A stretch of 64,000 nt of DNA from Phymorhynchus buccinoides. Its lineage: Eukaryota; Mollusca; Gastropoda; Neogastropoda; Raphitomidae. Position 1 is the first letter of the stretch. The number at the start of each line of letters is the position of its first letter. The notes beneath the pieces are model-generated. The model made no database searches, had not been told where the DNA came from, and was given only the letters and a program-made list of their open reading frames with translations. The DNA lies in contig CM065684.1 in NCBI GenBank assembly GCA_017654935.2, positions 55,691,617 through 55,755,616 on the forward strand. The letters run 5' to 3'. The translations under genes and the position numbers were made by a program. Below, one piece after another: positions 31,540 to 47,541 of the stretch.

Positions 31540-31550
31540 GCTGTTGTTGC
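30097..31550. other. Low-complexity stretch, no gene
   Basis: Contains a short CT run (30332-30353), T- and G-rich sequence at 30893-31010, (GT)n at 31052-31138, poly-G/poly-C patches and (TTG)n at 31486-31541. 30480-30820 is ordinary sequence in which no conserved coding could be found. Confidence 0.6.
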
Positions 31551-31764
31551 CTGCCTGTCGTTTCCTACAATGACTGCCAGATAGCAGAGGGGGCAGATAC
31601 TATTCTGGCGGACTGGGCGATAATTAGTTTATAGTGGAGATGCCTTGCCCAGGATACATCCCCACTCTCTCGGCCAAAGGGATTTGAGGACGAGAGTTGG
31701 CATTAGGGAAGGTCCCCAAAGGCCAACCAATCCCCTTGGCTGCAGCACCAGAGCCGGTGCAAGG
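31550..31764 (+). repeat. Dispersed repeat family R1, copy 2
   Basis: Full-length match to the copy at 15001-15216, preceded by a TTG microsatellite (31486-31541). The end reads CAGCACCAGAGCCGGTGCAA. Orientation is relative to copy 1. Confidence 0.7.
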
Positions 31765-32400
31765 GCCCCCTCGTTTGAGAGTCATAGTCTTCCACGAAAG
31801 ACTAAGCTGTACCATGATATTCCAACACTGTAGAAAATCATGTATAGTACAGCTCTCATTTACTGTTGGCCCTTTCTACAGGCTAATGTCAACCAGTGAT
31901 AATAGCCATTTGAGAAAAGGGTCAAGGTTGAGATAGCTATAGTAAAGACTAAAGACCGAGAGGAGTTTCCAAGGGAGGGGAGAAGTGTCTTACGCCAGTC
32001 ATTCATTTTGCATCGTCTGCTTCGAATGCGGAAAGGGTTGAAAAGGTCAGTTGTACACGTCAGCTTTTCTTTATTTGTTTTCTTTCTTTCATTCAGTGGA
32101 TAAACCCGTTTGTGTTCTCAAGACTACAGCACCAGAACTACTTGTCCCTAAGAGCAACTGCTATGAGGACCTAAAACCTACAAACAAAAAGTTTCTTGCT
32201 ATCTTGTTAAGACAGTAGGACAGACTACAGTAAAAGTGATGGTGCATGGGAAAAAACCAGAATAAGTCGCTCAGAATGTTTTTGAGCAAAAGCCAAAAAT
32301 AGCCTGTCAACAATCCCCAAATACCAATTTTCTATTTAGGACATATTTATGTTAGCAGATAAACAGAACAGTAATAAAAAGGGGCCAGTCTATAAAAAGG
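31765..32400. other. Gene-free stretch before the LINE
   Basis: No gene, RNA or recognisable repeat seen beyond the R1 copy to its left. Confidence 0.45.
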
Positions 32401-32409
32401 TTTTTTTTA

Positions 32410-33561
32410 AAAGATAAATAAGTGCAATAAATCAATTAAAAAAGCAAGAAAAACACATGAGAATAATATTGCTAATAATTGTAAGGTCAATCCCAAAGCA
32501 TGTTGGAGATATGTAAATGAAAGATCTAAATCACTGAAAAAGGAAGATGGTGAGTATGCTGTTTCTAATGACGATAAAGCAGAAGTTCTTAATAAAAAAT
32601 TTGCTAGTGTGTTCACCAATGAAGATACATTAAATATACCAGACCTGCAAGAATGTGAAAATTCTAACAGAATTTCTGTTTCAGATATAAGAGTAACTCC
32701 TTTAGCAGTTGAAATTTTTTTAAGGATTTGGATGCTTCAAAAGCACAGGGGCCAGATGGAATTCCACCTCGTGTCCTCAAGGAATTAGCTAGTGAGTTGT
32801 CTCTTCCTCTAACCCTACTGTTCAATAAATCTTTAGAATCTGGTGAAATTCCCTCAGACTGGAAACGAGCAGATGTTTCAGCTATCCTTAAAAAGGGCTC
32901 CAGATCTGACCCAGGAAACTATAGACCTGTAAGTTTGACCTGTATAGCATGTAAGATCCTTGAAGTCTTTTATTAGGGATGCAATCGTAAATCATATGAA
33001 CAATAATAGCTTATATGTAAAATGCCAAATTGGTTTTAGAAAGAAGAGATCTTGCACCACACAGCTAATAGAGGTTATGGAATAAATTACGGATTTATTA
33101 GATAATGGGTATCCAGTGGATGTAATTTATTTGGATTTTAGAAAGGCTTTTGATAGTGTGCCCCATAACAGATTGTTATTGAAAATTAAATCTTATGGTA
33201 TAGTGGGAAATATATATAATTGGGTTAAAGATTTTTTATCGAACAGAATTCAAAGAGTGAGAGTGGGGGACAAATATTCATCTGTGGCTGATGTTCTTAG
33301 TGGAATCCCTCAGGGAAGCATTCTTGGACCTATTCTTTTTACTATTTTTATAAACGATCTGCCTGAGTGTGTTACGTCATCATGTCAATTGTTTTGCGGA
33401 TGACACAAAAATTCTTAACACTTCTTGTAATTGTCAGATATTACAAAAAGATTTAAATGAACTAGAAGGCTGGACTACAAAATGGAATCTATATTTTAAC
33501 GCAGACAAATGTAAGGCTATGCACGTCGGTAGAAATAATCCTAATAAAGAATACACTATGT

Positions 33562-33562
<1 letters not shown>
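32410..33562 (+). pseudogene. LINE reverse transcriptase, N-terminal block
   Basis: Recognisable parts in order: linker VNPKACWRYVNERSKSLK and FASVFTNEDTLNIPD, then KAQGPDGIPPRVLKELASEL (RT motif 1), WKRADVSAILKKGSRSDPGN and YRPVSLTCIACKILE (motif 2), VIYLDFRKAFDSVPHNRLL (motif A), GIPQGSILGPILFTIFINDL (motif B) and FADDTKIL (motif C with the catalytic Asp pair). Frame breaks occur near 32720, 32975 and 33400, plus a TAA at 33083. No endonuclease is left, so the copy was truncated on insertion. Confidence 0.9.
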
Positions 33563-34480
<918 letters not shown>

Positions 34481-34489
34481 TAACAGCAT

Positions 34490-35115
34490 GTGAAAGTGAA
34501 AAAGACCTAGGGGTGATATTTGACAAGGATTTGTCCTTTAATAGTCATATCCAAACTTGCGTAAGTAAGGCTAACCAAATGATACGTTTAATTAAAAGAA
34601 CATTTATTAATATTGACTACAACATTTTTTCAAAACTGTATAAAGCTTTAGTGAGGCCGCATGTAGAGTATGGCAATACAATATGGTACCCGAAGTATAA
34701 ATATCAATCACAAGCAATTGAGAAGGTTCAACGCAGGGCAACAAAATTGGTTAAGGGATGTAAAAGCATGACCTATGAAAATAGACTTTTGTATCTAAAT
34801 TTATACTCACTTAAAGGAAGAAGGGTAAGGGGAGACCTTATTGAAGCACATAAGATATTCAATGGCCTTGTTGATTTATCTTGGAAAAACATATTTAAAT
34901 CACCTCAATGCAGTACAACAAGAAATTCATACGGTAAAGTTTTTATTAAGCAATGTAAAACTAACACTAGAAAAAATTGTTTTACTAACAGAGTTGCTAA
35001 TTGTTGGAATGATTTAACTTTTGATTTAAAATGTGCACCTAATGTTAATATATTAAAAAATCGTCTTCATAATTCTCCAAAATTAGTAAATGTATTTAGA
35101 AGCATTGATTATTAA
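34490..35115 (+). pseudogene. LINE ORF2 C-terminal block of the split LINE
   Basis: Open from ~34490 to the stop at 35115. It begins ACESEKDLGVIFDKDLSFNS and continues KLYKALVRPHVEYGNTIWYP, then IEKVQRRATKLVKGCKSMTY, ending NCWNDLTFDLKCAPNVNILK. This is the standard post-RT region (DLGVxxDxxLxF...LVRPxLEYxxxxWxP...IExVQRRATK). It is the continuation of the block ending at 33562. Confidence 0.88.
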
Positions 35116-35400
35116 TTTTTGTATTATAGGAAAATTCAACCGTAAAACCTTGACCGCTAAAAATATTGAAATATCAAATTGGAAATCGATGGGACTGCTA
35201 AAAAGATTAACAGCTTGATTAGTCCCTATTCTACTACTACTACTACTACATGTTTATTTTTACGTATTCTACCATTATACACAAAACCAAAGACAATTTT
35301 GAATGATTTCTTTGTTTATTTGATTGTGTGTTGTTGGTTGTTTTTTATATCAAATCAATAAAAAGAAAGAGGCAAAATTCTGTCTTCTATGTTCAACTTC

Positions 35401-36248
<848 letters not shown>

Positions 36249-36808
36249 GCTTGACCGAATCACTTCAAATTTTGTGTGGTGGTGTGTCCCTATGAGAGGA
36301 AGGCATCTGCACAAAACTTTTCGCCGCTCTGACCTTGACCTTGGCGTATGACCTTGAAAACCCAAAATCGTTAAGAGGCCATAACTTCCACACCGCAGGT
36401 CCTGGAGTCATGAAACTTGGCATGGAGGTACTTTCGCTTATGGCCGTTCTGATGATGGCATACCGATGAAGGTCAACGTCAAGGTCAGGGAGATCGGTAT
36501 GCCTTGAAAGTGGTATGGGTCTAATAATTGGGGTTTTCTGCCCCATGCATATCTTCCGAACCGCTTCACCGAATCGTTTCCAATTTTGTGTGGTGGCGTG
36601 TCACCATGAGAGGAAGGCATCCGCGCATAAATTATCGCCGTCGTGACCTTCACCTTGGCGTATGACCTTGACAACCGAAAATCTTTAAGGGGCTGTAACG
36701 TCCACACCGTTGGTCTTAGGGACTTCAATCTTGGCATGTAGGTACTTTGGCATATGTTTGTCCTGATGATTGCATACTGATCAAGGTCAAGGTCAAGGTC
36801 ACGCGAAA
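36249..36808. repeat. Two ~314-bp tandem copies rich in nuclear-receptor half-sites
   Basis: Copies start at 36249 and 36563 and share ACCGAATC, AATTTTGTGTGGTGG and GAGAGGAAGGCATC. Each contains TGACCTTGACCTTGG-type sequence (36330-36345; degenerate at 36647-36657) and AAGGTCA direct repeats. The second ends with four AAGGTC units at 36781-36802. TCAAGGTCA is the binding site of ERR/NR5-type receptors. Occupancy here is only a possibility. Confidence 0.75.
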
Positions 36809-36809
36809 C

Positions 36810-36872
36810 TGGTACTCAGCGTTACCGGTACTTGGCGTTACCTGTGCTAGGCGTTACCGGTACGGGGCGTTG
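36810..36872. repeat. 16-bp tandem repeat
   Basis: Four degenerate units of GGTACTTGGCGTTACC directly after the receptor-site repeat. Confidence 0.75.
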
Positions 36873-37137
36873 CGCTAGTCCAGATTAAACATTGGACATT
36901 GTAAGGTCAAAATAACGGCCTACACTCGGTGACCTTGCCACTCTTGGGGCTTAATTTTAAACCTTGTCCGGGGGGGGGGGGGGGGGGGGGGTAAGCTCAA
37001 GGCCATGCTGTCGAATCCTATCTGTGCTAAAACAAAAGGATAGCAACGTTGAGCTTGCATACATTTTATGGTGGTAGTCTAGGACTAAAATAGTCAAGCG
37101 GTGTCTTAGTTACACATTTGCGTGATGGTGGTGGTGG

Positions 37138-37141
<4 letters not shown>

Positions 37142-37186
<45 letters not shown>

Positions 37187-37189
37187 CGT

Positions 37190-37222
<33 letters not shown>

Positions 37223-37234
37223 AGAGAGCGACTG

Positions 37235-37290
<56 letters not shown>

Positions 37291-37731
37291 AAGAGCAGTT
37301 CGTAATCTTTCTATATATTTGTTTAACCCATTCGCCGCCAGCCAGTTTTCAGCCAAAATATACCATTAATCTTAACTGGGTACAGAAAAAAAAAGTCTGC
37401 AATATTGCTAATTCCTCTGTGACATGCATAACATTAGGCCTATCCTTACCTCCCAAAATTAAGAAAATTGGTCTTTGGAAACAGGCCCTGATTTGATACC
37501 TCTTAGTGACATTGGTGTTGAATCATTGTGGTGCTAAAATGCAACATTGGCGGTGAATGGGTTAAAGCTTTTTAATTAAGAGAATATATGTTATCATGAA
37601 TGTTCAAACTATGTCTATCGCATTTATATTGTTGTTGTATGTCTCTACATTCCTTTGTATTATAATGAAATTGTATTGTACTGCCCCTCATCCATATGTT
37701 GGCCTTATTGGATTAAAACGTCTGATGCCTG

Positions 37732-37804
<73 letters not shown>
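37142..37804. repeat. GT and CT microsatellites flanking a MITE
   Basis: (GT)n at 37142-37222, (CT)n at 37239-37287 and (CT)n at 37735-37804. A poly-G lies at 36970-36991. Confidence 0.9.
37327..37561. mobile_element. TTAA MITE with CCCATTCGCCGCCA ends, copy 1
   Basis: 235 bp. Ends CCCATTCGCCGCCA and TGGCGGTGAATGGG, TTAA on both sides (37323-37326, 37562-37565). CCC ends plus TTAA are compatible with piggyBac. No transposase inside. Confidence 0.85.
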
Positions 37805-37807
<3 letters not shown>

Positions 37808-37831
37808 CACTCTCTCTCAGTCTCTCTCAGT

Positions 37832-37945
37832 GACTGCCAGACAGCAGCTGCTACTGCTATTCTGGCAAGCTGGGCTAAAATGTGTTTATCGTGGAGAAGC
37901 TTTGCCAAGGATACATCCCACTCTCTCTGCCAATTGGATTTCACA
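37832..37945 (+). repeat. Dispersed repeat family R1, truncated copy 3
   Basis: About 115 bp beginning TGACTGCCAGACAGCAGCTG. It shares the GTGGAGAAGCTTTGCCAAGG and ATACATCC blocks with the other copies. The right half is missing. It follows a CT microsatellite directly. Confidence 0.6.
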
Positions 37946-38279
37946 TGTGTATGTTAACCACACATAAAAACAAATAAATTGTTAAGCAGATTTTAAATAA
38001 ATGTGATAGAGGGATGGGGCATTATCCTAAAAACATTTCCTTGCCGTTTTGATGTCAAATCAAGACTTTTGGTTTTATGGTTCTTTTAGAGCATGAATTA
38101 TCAACCAGTTCTGAGCGGATGCCACGTATATAAAAAAGAGTTTAGTTTATTCAGGAATTACCTGAAGAGATGGTTCAGTGGTGGAGTGCTGGGTCTCCCG
38201 GCGTGGCTTCAGCTAGATCTCTTCTTCTATATTTTTTGCTTAAATAATGGTTTTGGGTCTGTTTTGTCTGCTGATTGCG

Positions 38280-38466
38280 TGTGCTCCCACCTGGAGAGCG
38301 CGTCGCAGCCAGAGGTGCGCCACCCATTTTTTTAAATTTGCATGCGATTTTGTGTGACTGATGAGGAAGGAAAAGGGGGGGGGGAGTAAATTTTGACCAA
38401 ACTGTGACCAAATGACAACTTTTCGTTGCCACTGGGTTTAACGTATACTAAGTGCATAGGCACATG

Positions 38467-38497
<31 letters not shown>

Positions 38498-38612
38498 TCC
38501 ATGTTCAGACCATAAGGCCTAGTGTAGAGTGAGAGGAGAAATTCCCTGTACCCAGGTTCGAACTCGGGTTGATCGTGCACGAGGCGAAGGCATTACCTCT
38601 GTGCCACTCTAT
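38280..38612 (-). mobile_element. tRNA-derived SINE, copy 2
   Basis: Read on the minus strand, it has a box A-like AGAGTGGCACAGAGGTAA, a box B-like GAGTTCGAACCTGG and the central block TTTCGGATGAGACGATAAAC. Its tail matches copy 1 up to the GTGGGAGCA end. It has one extra ~11-bp duplication around TTTGGTCA. Confidence 0.8.
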
Positions 38613-38884
38613 ACCTTACTCTATAGGTGTAATGGCTTGTGCACGTTAGATCCGCAATGTTTGTTGTTATTTTTTTGTTTTTTTCGGATTGTAGATGACT
38701 TTCCGTTCAGAATTATTTTTGTAAGTTTATGTGTATGTCACGGGATTTTGGAATCCAGGAATCTTCCCGGGAAAATTTCGAATTCTGATTTTTCCCGGAT
38801 TGGTTTCCAGAATTTTCTCAAGCTTACAACGAAGTTAAATGAATTGTGTGCGAGAGAGAGAAACTTCGAGAGAGAGAAACTTGA

Positions 38885-39430
38885 AACTTGAAATGTTTAA
38901 TGAGAATGAACTGAATAAGCATAACATCACCAAGAATGACAACGGGAATATTAACACATAAAAGTAATAACATCTATAATAATAATGACAATAATGATAA
39001 TAAACAGTAATATCCAAATGATTCATAATGCCGTCTATTCTGTGACAGTAACATCACCAAGAATGACAACAGTACTACAAACGAAAGTAATAAAATCTAT
39101 AATAATAATAATGCCAATGGAAGTTCAGTTTAACGTCGCGTATCGTGTTTCGCCTTGTACGACGGGCTGAACAAACAAACCATGGTATAAACAAAAATTT
39201 ATGTTCCTGAATCACTGTCTTAGCAAAAAGGCCGAGAAGCGATCAGGATTTTTGATAATGCCAATAATGATAATAAACAGTAATATCCAAATGATTCATA
39301 ATGCCGTCTATTCTGTGACAGTAACATCACCAAGAATGACATCAGGAATAATTAGTACTACAAACGAAAGTAATAAAATCTATAATAATAATAATGCCAA
39401 TCATGATAATAAACAGTAATATCCATAATG
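38885..39430. repeat. Imperfect tandem repeat with AATAATAATG and ATGATTCATAATGCYGTCTA
   Basis: Blocks such as AACATCACCAAGAATGACA, AAAGTAATAAAATCTATAAT and ATATCCAAATGATTCATAAT recur three or four times. A further copy of the same block, with its right-hand flank, is at 62545-62660 and 62930-63010, so the region is also segmentally duplicated. Confidence 0.75.
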
Positions 39431-39634
39431 CTGTCTATTCTGTGACAGTCAAATATAGGGGCCTAACAAAATCCAAACAGTATAAAACATAAATAATAAA
39501 ACATGTTAATAAATTATAAGCGTACATCCAACCATACGCAGTTACGCACGTACACACACAGGCACTCGCACGCACATGCGCACGCACCCACGCACGCAAT
39601 CACGCGCGCGCGCACACACACATACGCGACCTAT

Positions 39635-39638
<4 letters not shown>

Positions 39639-39691
<53 letters not shown>

Positions 39692-39704
39692 AGGGAGAGG
39701 GAGA
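39639..39704. repeat. GA microsatellite grading into GGGAGA
   Basis: (GA)n followed by GGGAGA units. Preceded by CG/CA-alternating sequence at 39600-39625. Confidence 0.9.
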
Positions 39705-39875
39705 GTTGTTTTTGTATTATTGCCTCGTAGTGTGAAGCGAAGCCACGCGGCATTGTGACTCATATTCACACAGATGAACCGGTGAGACAGTCAGACAAAC
39801 TGACAGGCAGCGAGGTAAACAAAGAGATGTGCCCTCGCTCGATTTCCTGTCCTGTCCTTTTTGTTATCAAATTGA

Positions 39876-40005
39876 CCCTTTCACCGCCAAAGTCGCATTT
39901 TAGCACTACAGTGATTTAACACATATGTCACCAAACAGCATCAAATTGGGGTCTGTTCTCCAAAGACCCTTTTGTCTTAGTTTTGGGAAGTACGCATGAA
40001 TGTGA
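39876..40005. mobile_element. TTAA MITE with CCCATTCGCCGCCA ends, truncated copy 2
   Basis: Inverted relative to copy 1. It begins CCCTTTCACCGCCAAAGTCG and shares GCATTTTAGCACTACA and TCAAATTGGGGTCTGTTCTC with copy 1. The other end is lost. Confidence 0.7.
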
Positions 40006-40640
40006 GATTTTCGTCCAATTGGTCATCGACCCTTATGGACGTTCTTCATGAAGACTGTGGGGTCTTCTCGGGGCGAAGACGATACAATGGCAATGAAATA
40101 TGACTTTTTGTTTGGAGGCAAGAGGATTCAGAGCAGCGTACTAGGCCTACTTGTATTCGGGCACGTGCAGATGCAAGACTGCATCTCGGTCTTTTTCCAG
40201 CGTGATGGCATCCCAGCAGGCCTGGCCTCCTCCAAGGCGGTTGCGGCTTTTATGGCTCATCTTCAAGGTTTTGGCTTTTCAGGACCACCCCCCGGTGTAT
40301 AATATGGATCCACGTGATCCAATGGGGCCCAGTTCGGGTAGAACACCCTTGCTGAGAAATCCCCCGGCCACCCAGGCCAGAGGACAGGTGTTAAGTCCTT
40401 GGGTTACCTTGGCCTACGAGAGTAGCCTGGGATACCCTTTGTCTTTTTCGGTGTAGGGCTTAACCCTGATCGATTTTTCGAGGTGGGTGGCAGTTAGAAC
40501 CAGCTGTCAAGACCAACACTTACTCTGGTGCAATTCTGCCACATGCAATATAGTGTGGCTGGTGAATTAACAGAGAGGATAAACTAAAATAACGGGTTGT
40601 CTTATGCCCTTACGTTTATTGAAGTCTGTGTTGACATTTG
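40006..40640. other. Stretch with an 84-codon frame of unknown value
   Basis: A plus-strand frame at 40048-40302 has no recognisable domain, no splice support and no family resemblance I can defend. I do not call it a gene. The rest is featureless. Confidence 0.5.
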
Positions 40641-43600
40641 AACATAACATGTTGAATGAAAGTTTGAAAGAAATAAACAAATAACCACGTGACCTGTGTG
40701 CTGGTGCTTCAGGTGTAATAACGAACCCTCCAACCTGCTATACAGGTGCTAATCAGGTGAAAAATCAGGTAGTGTATGGTTTAGTGTCTGTGCTGATGCA
40801 ATAAAAATCTTGAACGGAATGTCTTTTGTGTTAAACTGACATCCAGGAACACGTAACTCGGGATAACCCAATAATGAAGCGTTCGTGTCGAAATTCAGGT
40901 GCAATCCAGGTGTAATCCAGGTAGCAACCCAAACTGTAATTCATGTGGTAAGCACGCCATAGTAAGTCTGCTGTTGATACTATTTGGGGACAATGATAAA
41001 GTAACAGCACCTCCACCACCCCTACAAAGTTTCACCATTGTTATGGAAACAACACACAATAGTATAAACCAAATTCCTGACAAAGGTAAAACACAGGTGT
41101 GACAGGTAAGAACAGGTAAGAACAGGTATGTCCAGGTGAACAAGAGTAGCCACATAAACCAATGTATAATGGTGTAAAAACGAAGTAGCATGCCAATTTA
41201 AGAGTTGTAGAATGATTTGCCAGTTAGACAGGTGTGTCAGGTACTCAGGTGTGCCAGGTTGAACAGGTAAGAACAGGTATGTCCAGGTGAACAAGAGTAA
41301 CCACATAAACCAATGTGTAATGGTGTAAAACGAAGTGGCAAGCCAATTTAAGAGTTGTAGAATGATTTGCCAGTTAGACAGGTGTGTCAGGTACTCAGGT
41401 GTGACAGGTAAGAACAGGTAAGAACAGGTATGTCCAGGTGAACAAGAGTAACCACATAAACCAATGTGTAATGGTGTAAAACGAAGTGGCAAGCCAATTT
41501 AAGAGTTGTAGAATGATTTGCCAGTTAGACAGGTGTGTCAGGTACTCAGGTGTGCCAGGTGAACAGGTAAGAACAGGTATGTCCAGGTGAACAAGAGTAA
41601 CCACATAAACCAATGTGTAATGGTGTAAAACGAAGTAGCAAGCCAATTTAAGAGTTGTAGAATGATTTGCCAGTTAGACAGGTGTGTCAGGTACTCAGGT
41701 GTGACAGGTAAGAACAGGTAAGAACAGGTATGTCCAGGTGAACAAGAGTAACCACATAAACCAATGTATAATGGTGTAAAACGAAGTAGCATGACAATTT
41801 AAGAGTTGTAGAATGATTTGCCAGTTAGACAGGTGTGTCAGGTACTCAGGTGTGCCAGGTTGAACAGGTAAGAACAGGTATGAACAGGTGAACAAGAGTA
41901 ACCACATAAACCAATGTATAATGGTGTAAAAACGAAGTAGCATGACAATTTAAGAGTTGTAGAATGATTTGCCAGTTAGACAGGTGTGTCAGGTACTCAG
42001 GTTGCCAGGTTGAACAGGTAAGAACAGGTGAACTAACCACATAAACCAATGTATAATGGTGTAAAACGAAGTAGCATGACAATTTAAGAGTTGTAGAATG
42101 ATTTGCCAGTTAGACAGGTGTGTCAGGTACTCAGGTGTGCCAGGTTGAACAGGTAAGAACAGGTGAACAAGAGTAAGCACATAAACCAATGTATAATGGT
42201 GTAAAAGCGAAGTAGCATGCCAATTTAGGAGTTGTTTTCTGATTTACCAGTTAGACAGGTGTGTCAGGTACTCAGGTGTGCCAGGTTGAACAGGTGTGGT
42301 AGTTGATTATATTCCAACAGGTGTGTCACTGGTATGCCAGGTTGAACAGGTGTGGTAGTTGATTATATTCCAACAGGTGTGTCACTGGTATATGCATGCC
42401 ACTTGAATGGATATGTCAGTGGAAACATTACTGTAATGTTGTACAGTGGAACAGTCAAACATGTATGTCCATTGATTAGGTGTGTCAGTTGAACTGGTGT
42501 GAAATGGTATGATATTTGGACAGGTGTGTCAGTTAAACAGGTGTCTCGGGTTGAATACATGTGAAATGGTGTGTCAGTTGAAGAGGTGTGTCAGGCTTCA
42601 CGTGTGTGAAATTGTATGTCAAACGAGCTGGTGTAACAAGTGTTACAGGTGTGAAAAGGTGTGTCTCTTTTTAACAGGTGTCAGGTGGAAAACGTGTCTC
42701 AGTACAATGTATGTGAAATGAAGTGTCAGTTGAAAAGGCATGAAATGGTGGCTGTACCAACTTGAAAACGAGTGTATTGTGTTCACAGGAGTGTCAGGTA
42801 ATAACAGGTAGATAAGGTGTTAACAGGTGTGTCATGACATCAAAATAATCAGATGTCTCAGGTGTAAGCTGTAGATAAGGTGTTAACAGGTGTGTCATGA
42901 CATCAAAATAATCAGATGTCTCAGGTGTAAACATGTGTTTAAGGTTGAACAGTCAACAGATGAAAAACAATGTTACAGTGTGTCAAGGAATAGTTGTGCT
43001 AGGTTTAAAAAAAAATGTCGAGTGCTAAATGGTGTGCCAGACTGAACAGGTGCTAAAGGTGAATCAGTATAAGAATGTGTCAGGTGTTAACATATGTCTC
43101 AGTTTGAACATAAATATCGATATGAATACGTCAGGTTAAACAGATATGTCAAGTGTTAACATTTGAACGACAGGTGTAAACGGGTTGATACAAATGTATC
43201 AACTAAAGATTGTGTAAAAGTGAAGTAGATGTGTCAAATGTCAACATGCTTATGGCAGGTATCAACAGAGGCTTCAGGTTGCATAGGCCACTGCAACGAC
43301 TACCTTTTGTAAGAGGGAATGCCCTTGGTGGGTGGGTGTTTGAGTACTGACCAAACCCTATTTGAGGCCACTGAATGTGCCTTTTGCAAGAGTGAATGCC
43401 CTTTTGGATACTGATCAACAAGGGCTTAAATCGTGCCGTCCAGGTTGTTAATAACCCTAGTTACAGTGGCCAATAGATGTGTCATGTACTAACAGGCGTG
43501 TCGGGCTGGATAGATGTGTCAGGTACTAACAGGCGTGTCAGGCTGGGTAGATGTGTCAGGTACTAACAGGCGTGTCAGGCTGGATAGATGTGTCATGTAC

Positions 43601-43970
43601 TAACAGGCGTGTCAGGCTGGATAGATGTGTCAGATACTAACAGGCGTGTCAGGTTGGGTAGATGGCTCAGGCATCAACAGGTGTGTCGTTATCAATCACA
43701 AGTGTGTCAGGTATTGACAGGTATAACAGTCATGTTAGGTTGAATATAAAAAAAAAGTGTTTAAGTTCTCATCAATTGTGTCAGGGACAGCATGTTGTGT
43801 AGGTGTGTCGGGTATTGAAAGGTGTTCTAGACTGAACAGGTGTGTCAGGTATTAACAAGCATGTCAAGAGTAACAGGTATTACCAGGTGTGTCAGGTTTA
43901 GTAAGTGTGTCAGGCAATAAGAGGAGGGCCAAGTGGAATAGGTGTAAACAGTCGCGATCAGATATGTTGC
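40640..43970. repeat. 3.3-kb CAGGTG-rich satellite
   Basis: The whole block is built from variants of ACAGGTGTGTCAGGT. 41100-42300 is a higher-order array (separate entry). 42790-42930 contains a 68-bp duplication. 43450-43670 is a ~37-bp array with AACAGGCGTGTCAGGCTGG. The E-box-like hexamer CAGGTG occurs many times. Minus-strand frames over the array repeat the same peptide and are by-products of the period. Confidence 0.9.
41100..42300. repeat. Higher-order array, ~150-bp unit, eight copies
   Basis: The marker CACATAAACCAATGT recurs at 41151, 41302, 41453, 41602, 41753, 41903, 42038 and 42178. The spacings are 151, 151, 149, 151, 150, 135 and 140. Within each unit a unique ~90-bp part alternates with short CAGGT repeats. 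Near identity of neighbouring units indicates recent amplification. Confidence 0.92.
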
Positions 43971-44074
43971 GTTGAACTGTTTCAATTTGAGTTGATTATA
44001 GTTCATTAGTTGTCCCAAATATCTGGCTGGGAGTCACCACCATGATGCTGGTGCTCTTGGATTCATGTTGTGAT

Positions 44075-44897
<823 letters not shown>

Positions 44898-45189
44898 GAT
44901 GGATGCGTGTAGTGTGTAAGAGTGTGTACACATGTATTAAATTTTGTCAGTTTGTATATAAACATGTGTGTGTTTGTTCTTGTTTGTATGTGTGCTCATG
45001 CGTTCATGCGTTTGCATGTACGCGCATGTGGATATTGCATATTGACGTGGGTGGAGAGAGAGAGACAGAGACCGACAGACAGACACAGGGAGAGACATAC
45101 AGACAGGCAGACACACAGATAGAGAGTCAATAAACAAAAACAAAAACGGGTTCATCCAGAACAAGCTTATGTGATTGTGCAAGCGTAGG

Positions 45190-46960
<1,771 letters not shown>

Positions 46961-47065
46961 GCAGCATCAGTAACCACAGGTTCTTTCCAGTGTGGCCGCC
47001 TGGATCCTTTGCAGCTTTGTGCACAGATTAGGTGTCCTTGTTCACGACTTCGGTTGGGGATAGTT

Positions 47066-47493
47066 TCAGATTAAAAGGCTTTCCAATCTTTGTGGCCGAC
47101 TTTGCAGCTCTTCTGCTGTCGAGTGGGAGGGGAGCCACATGAATGTCAGGTCTGTTCCTTTGCAGATGATTTGATGTGCCATGCCAGAAATTTGATTTCC
47201 ATCTGCATTTCCAGTCTGGATTTTTTCCCTGCCTTTTCTAGGGCTTGGAGCGAGGATTTTGAGTCTGACAGTATGATGACTGCTCTGGGGAGCTACGGCA
47301 TATCGTTCACAGTGTTGCATGCCATAAGAATGGCCAGGAGTTCGGCTGTGAAGATACTGACTCCTTTGTTCAGGTGGTACTTTTTGGTGATTCCCAGGTC
47401 TGGGATCACAAAGGCGCTTCCAACTTCTCCATCTTGCAGGACAGAGCCGTCCGTGTAGATTTGGAGATGGTGTTGGAATTGTTCATGTACCAT
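47066..47493 (-). pseudogene. I-type LINE ORF2: RNase H domain
   Basis: LQIYTDGSVLQDGEVGSAFV carries the first catalytic Asp of RNase H. IFTAELLAILMAC carries the Glu. FMWLPSHS, in another frame at 47066-47320, is the usual WxPSHxG end. One frameshift separates the two parts. The direct repeat GCCATGCCAGAAATTTGATT occurs at 46911 and 47176, so the 3' end is also rearranged. Confidence 0.85.
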
Positions 47494-47541
47494 GGCTTTG
47501 GCAGTGGCAGCCAGTCGCAGCGGGTCTGACTTTTTGGTGGA

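Noticed and set aside
38160..38205. A second box A-like TGGTTCAGTGGTGGAGTG next to the SINE
   Set aside because: No box B follows at tRNA spacing. Too little to call a second SINE head.
40048..40302. 84-codon plus-strand frame
   Set aside because: No recognisable motif, overlapping frames of similar length, and no splice or start evidence.
41022..42189. Overlapping minus-strand frames with a repeated Leu/Trp/Tyr-rich peptide, which could be mistaken for a repetitive membrane protein
   Set aside because: They come from the ~150-bp satellite whose period is close to a multiple of three. Each frame breaks where the period shifts, and there is no splice or start support.
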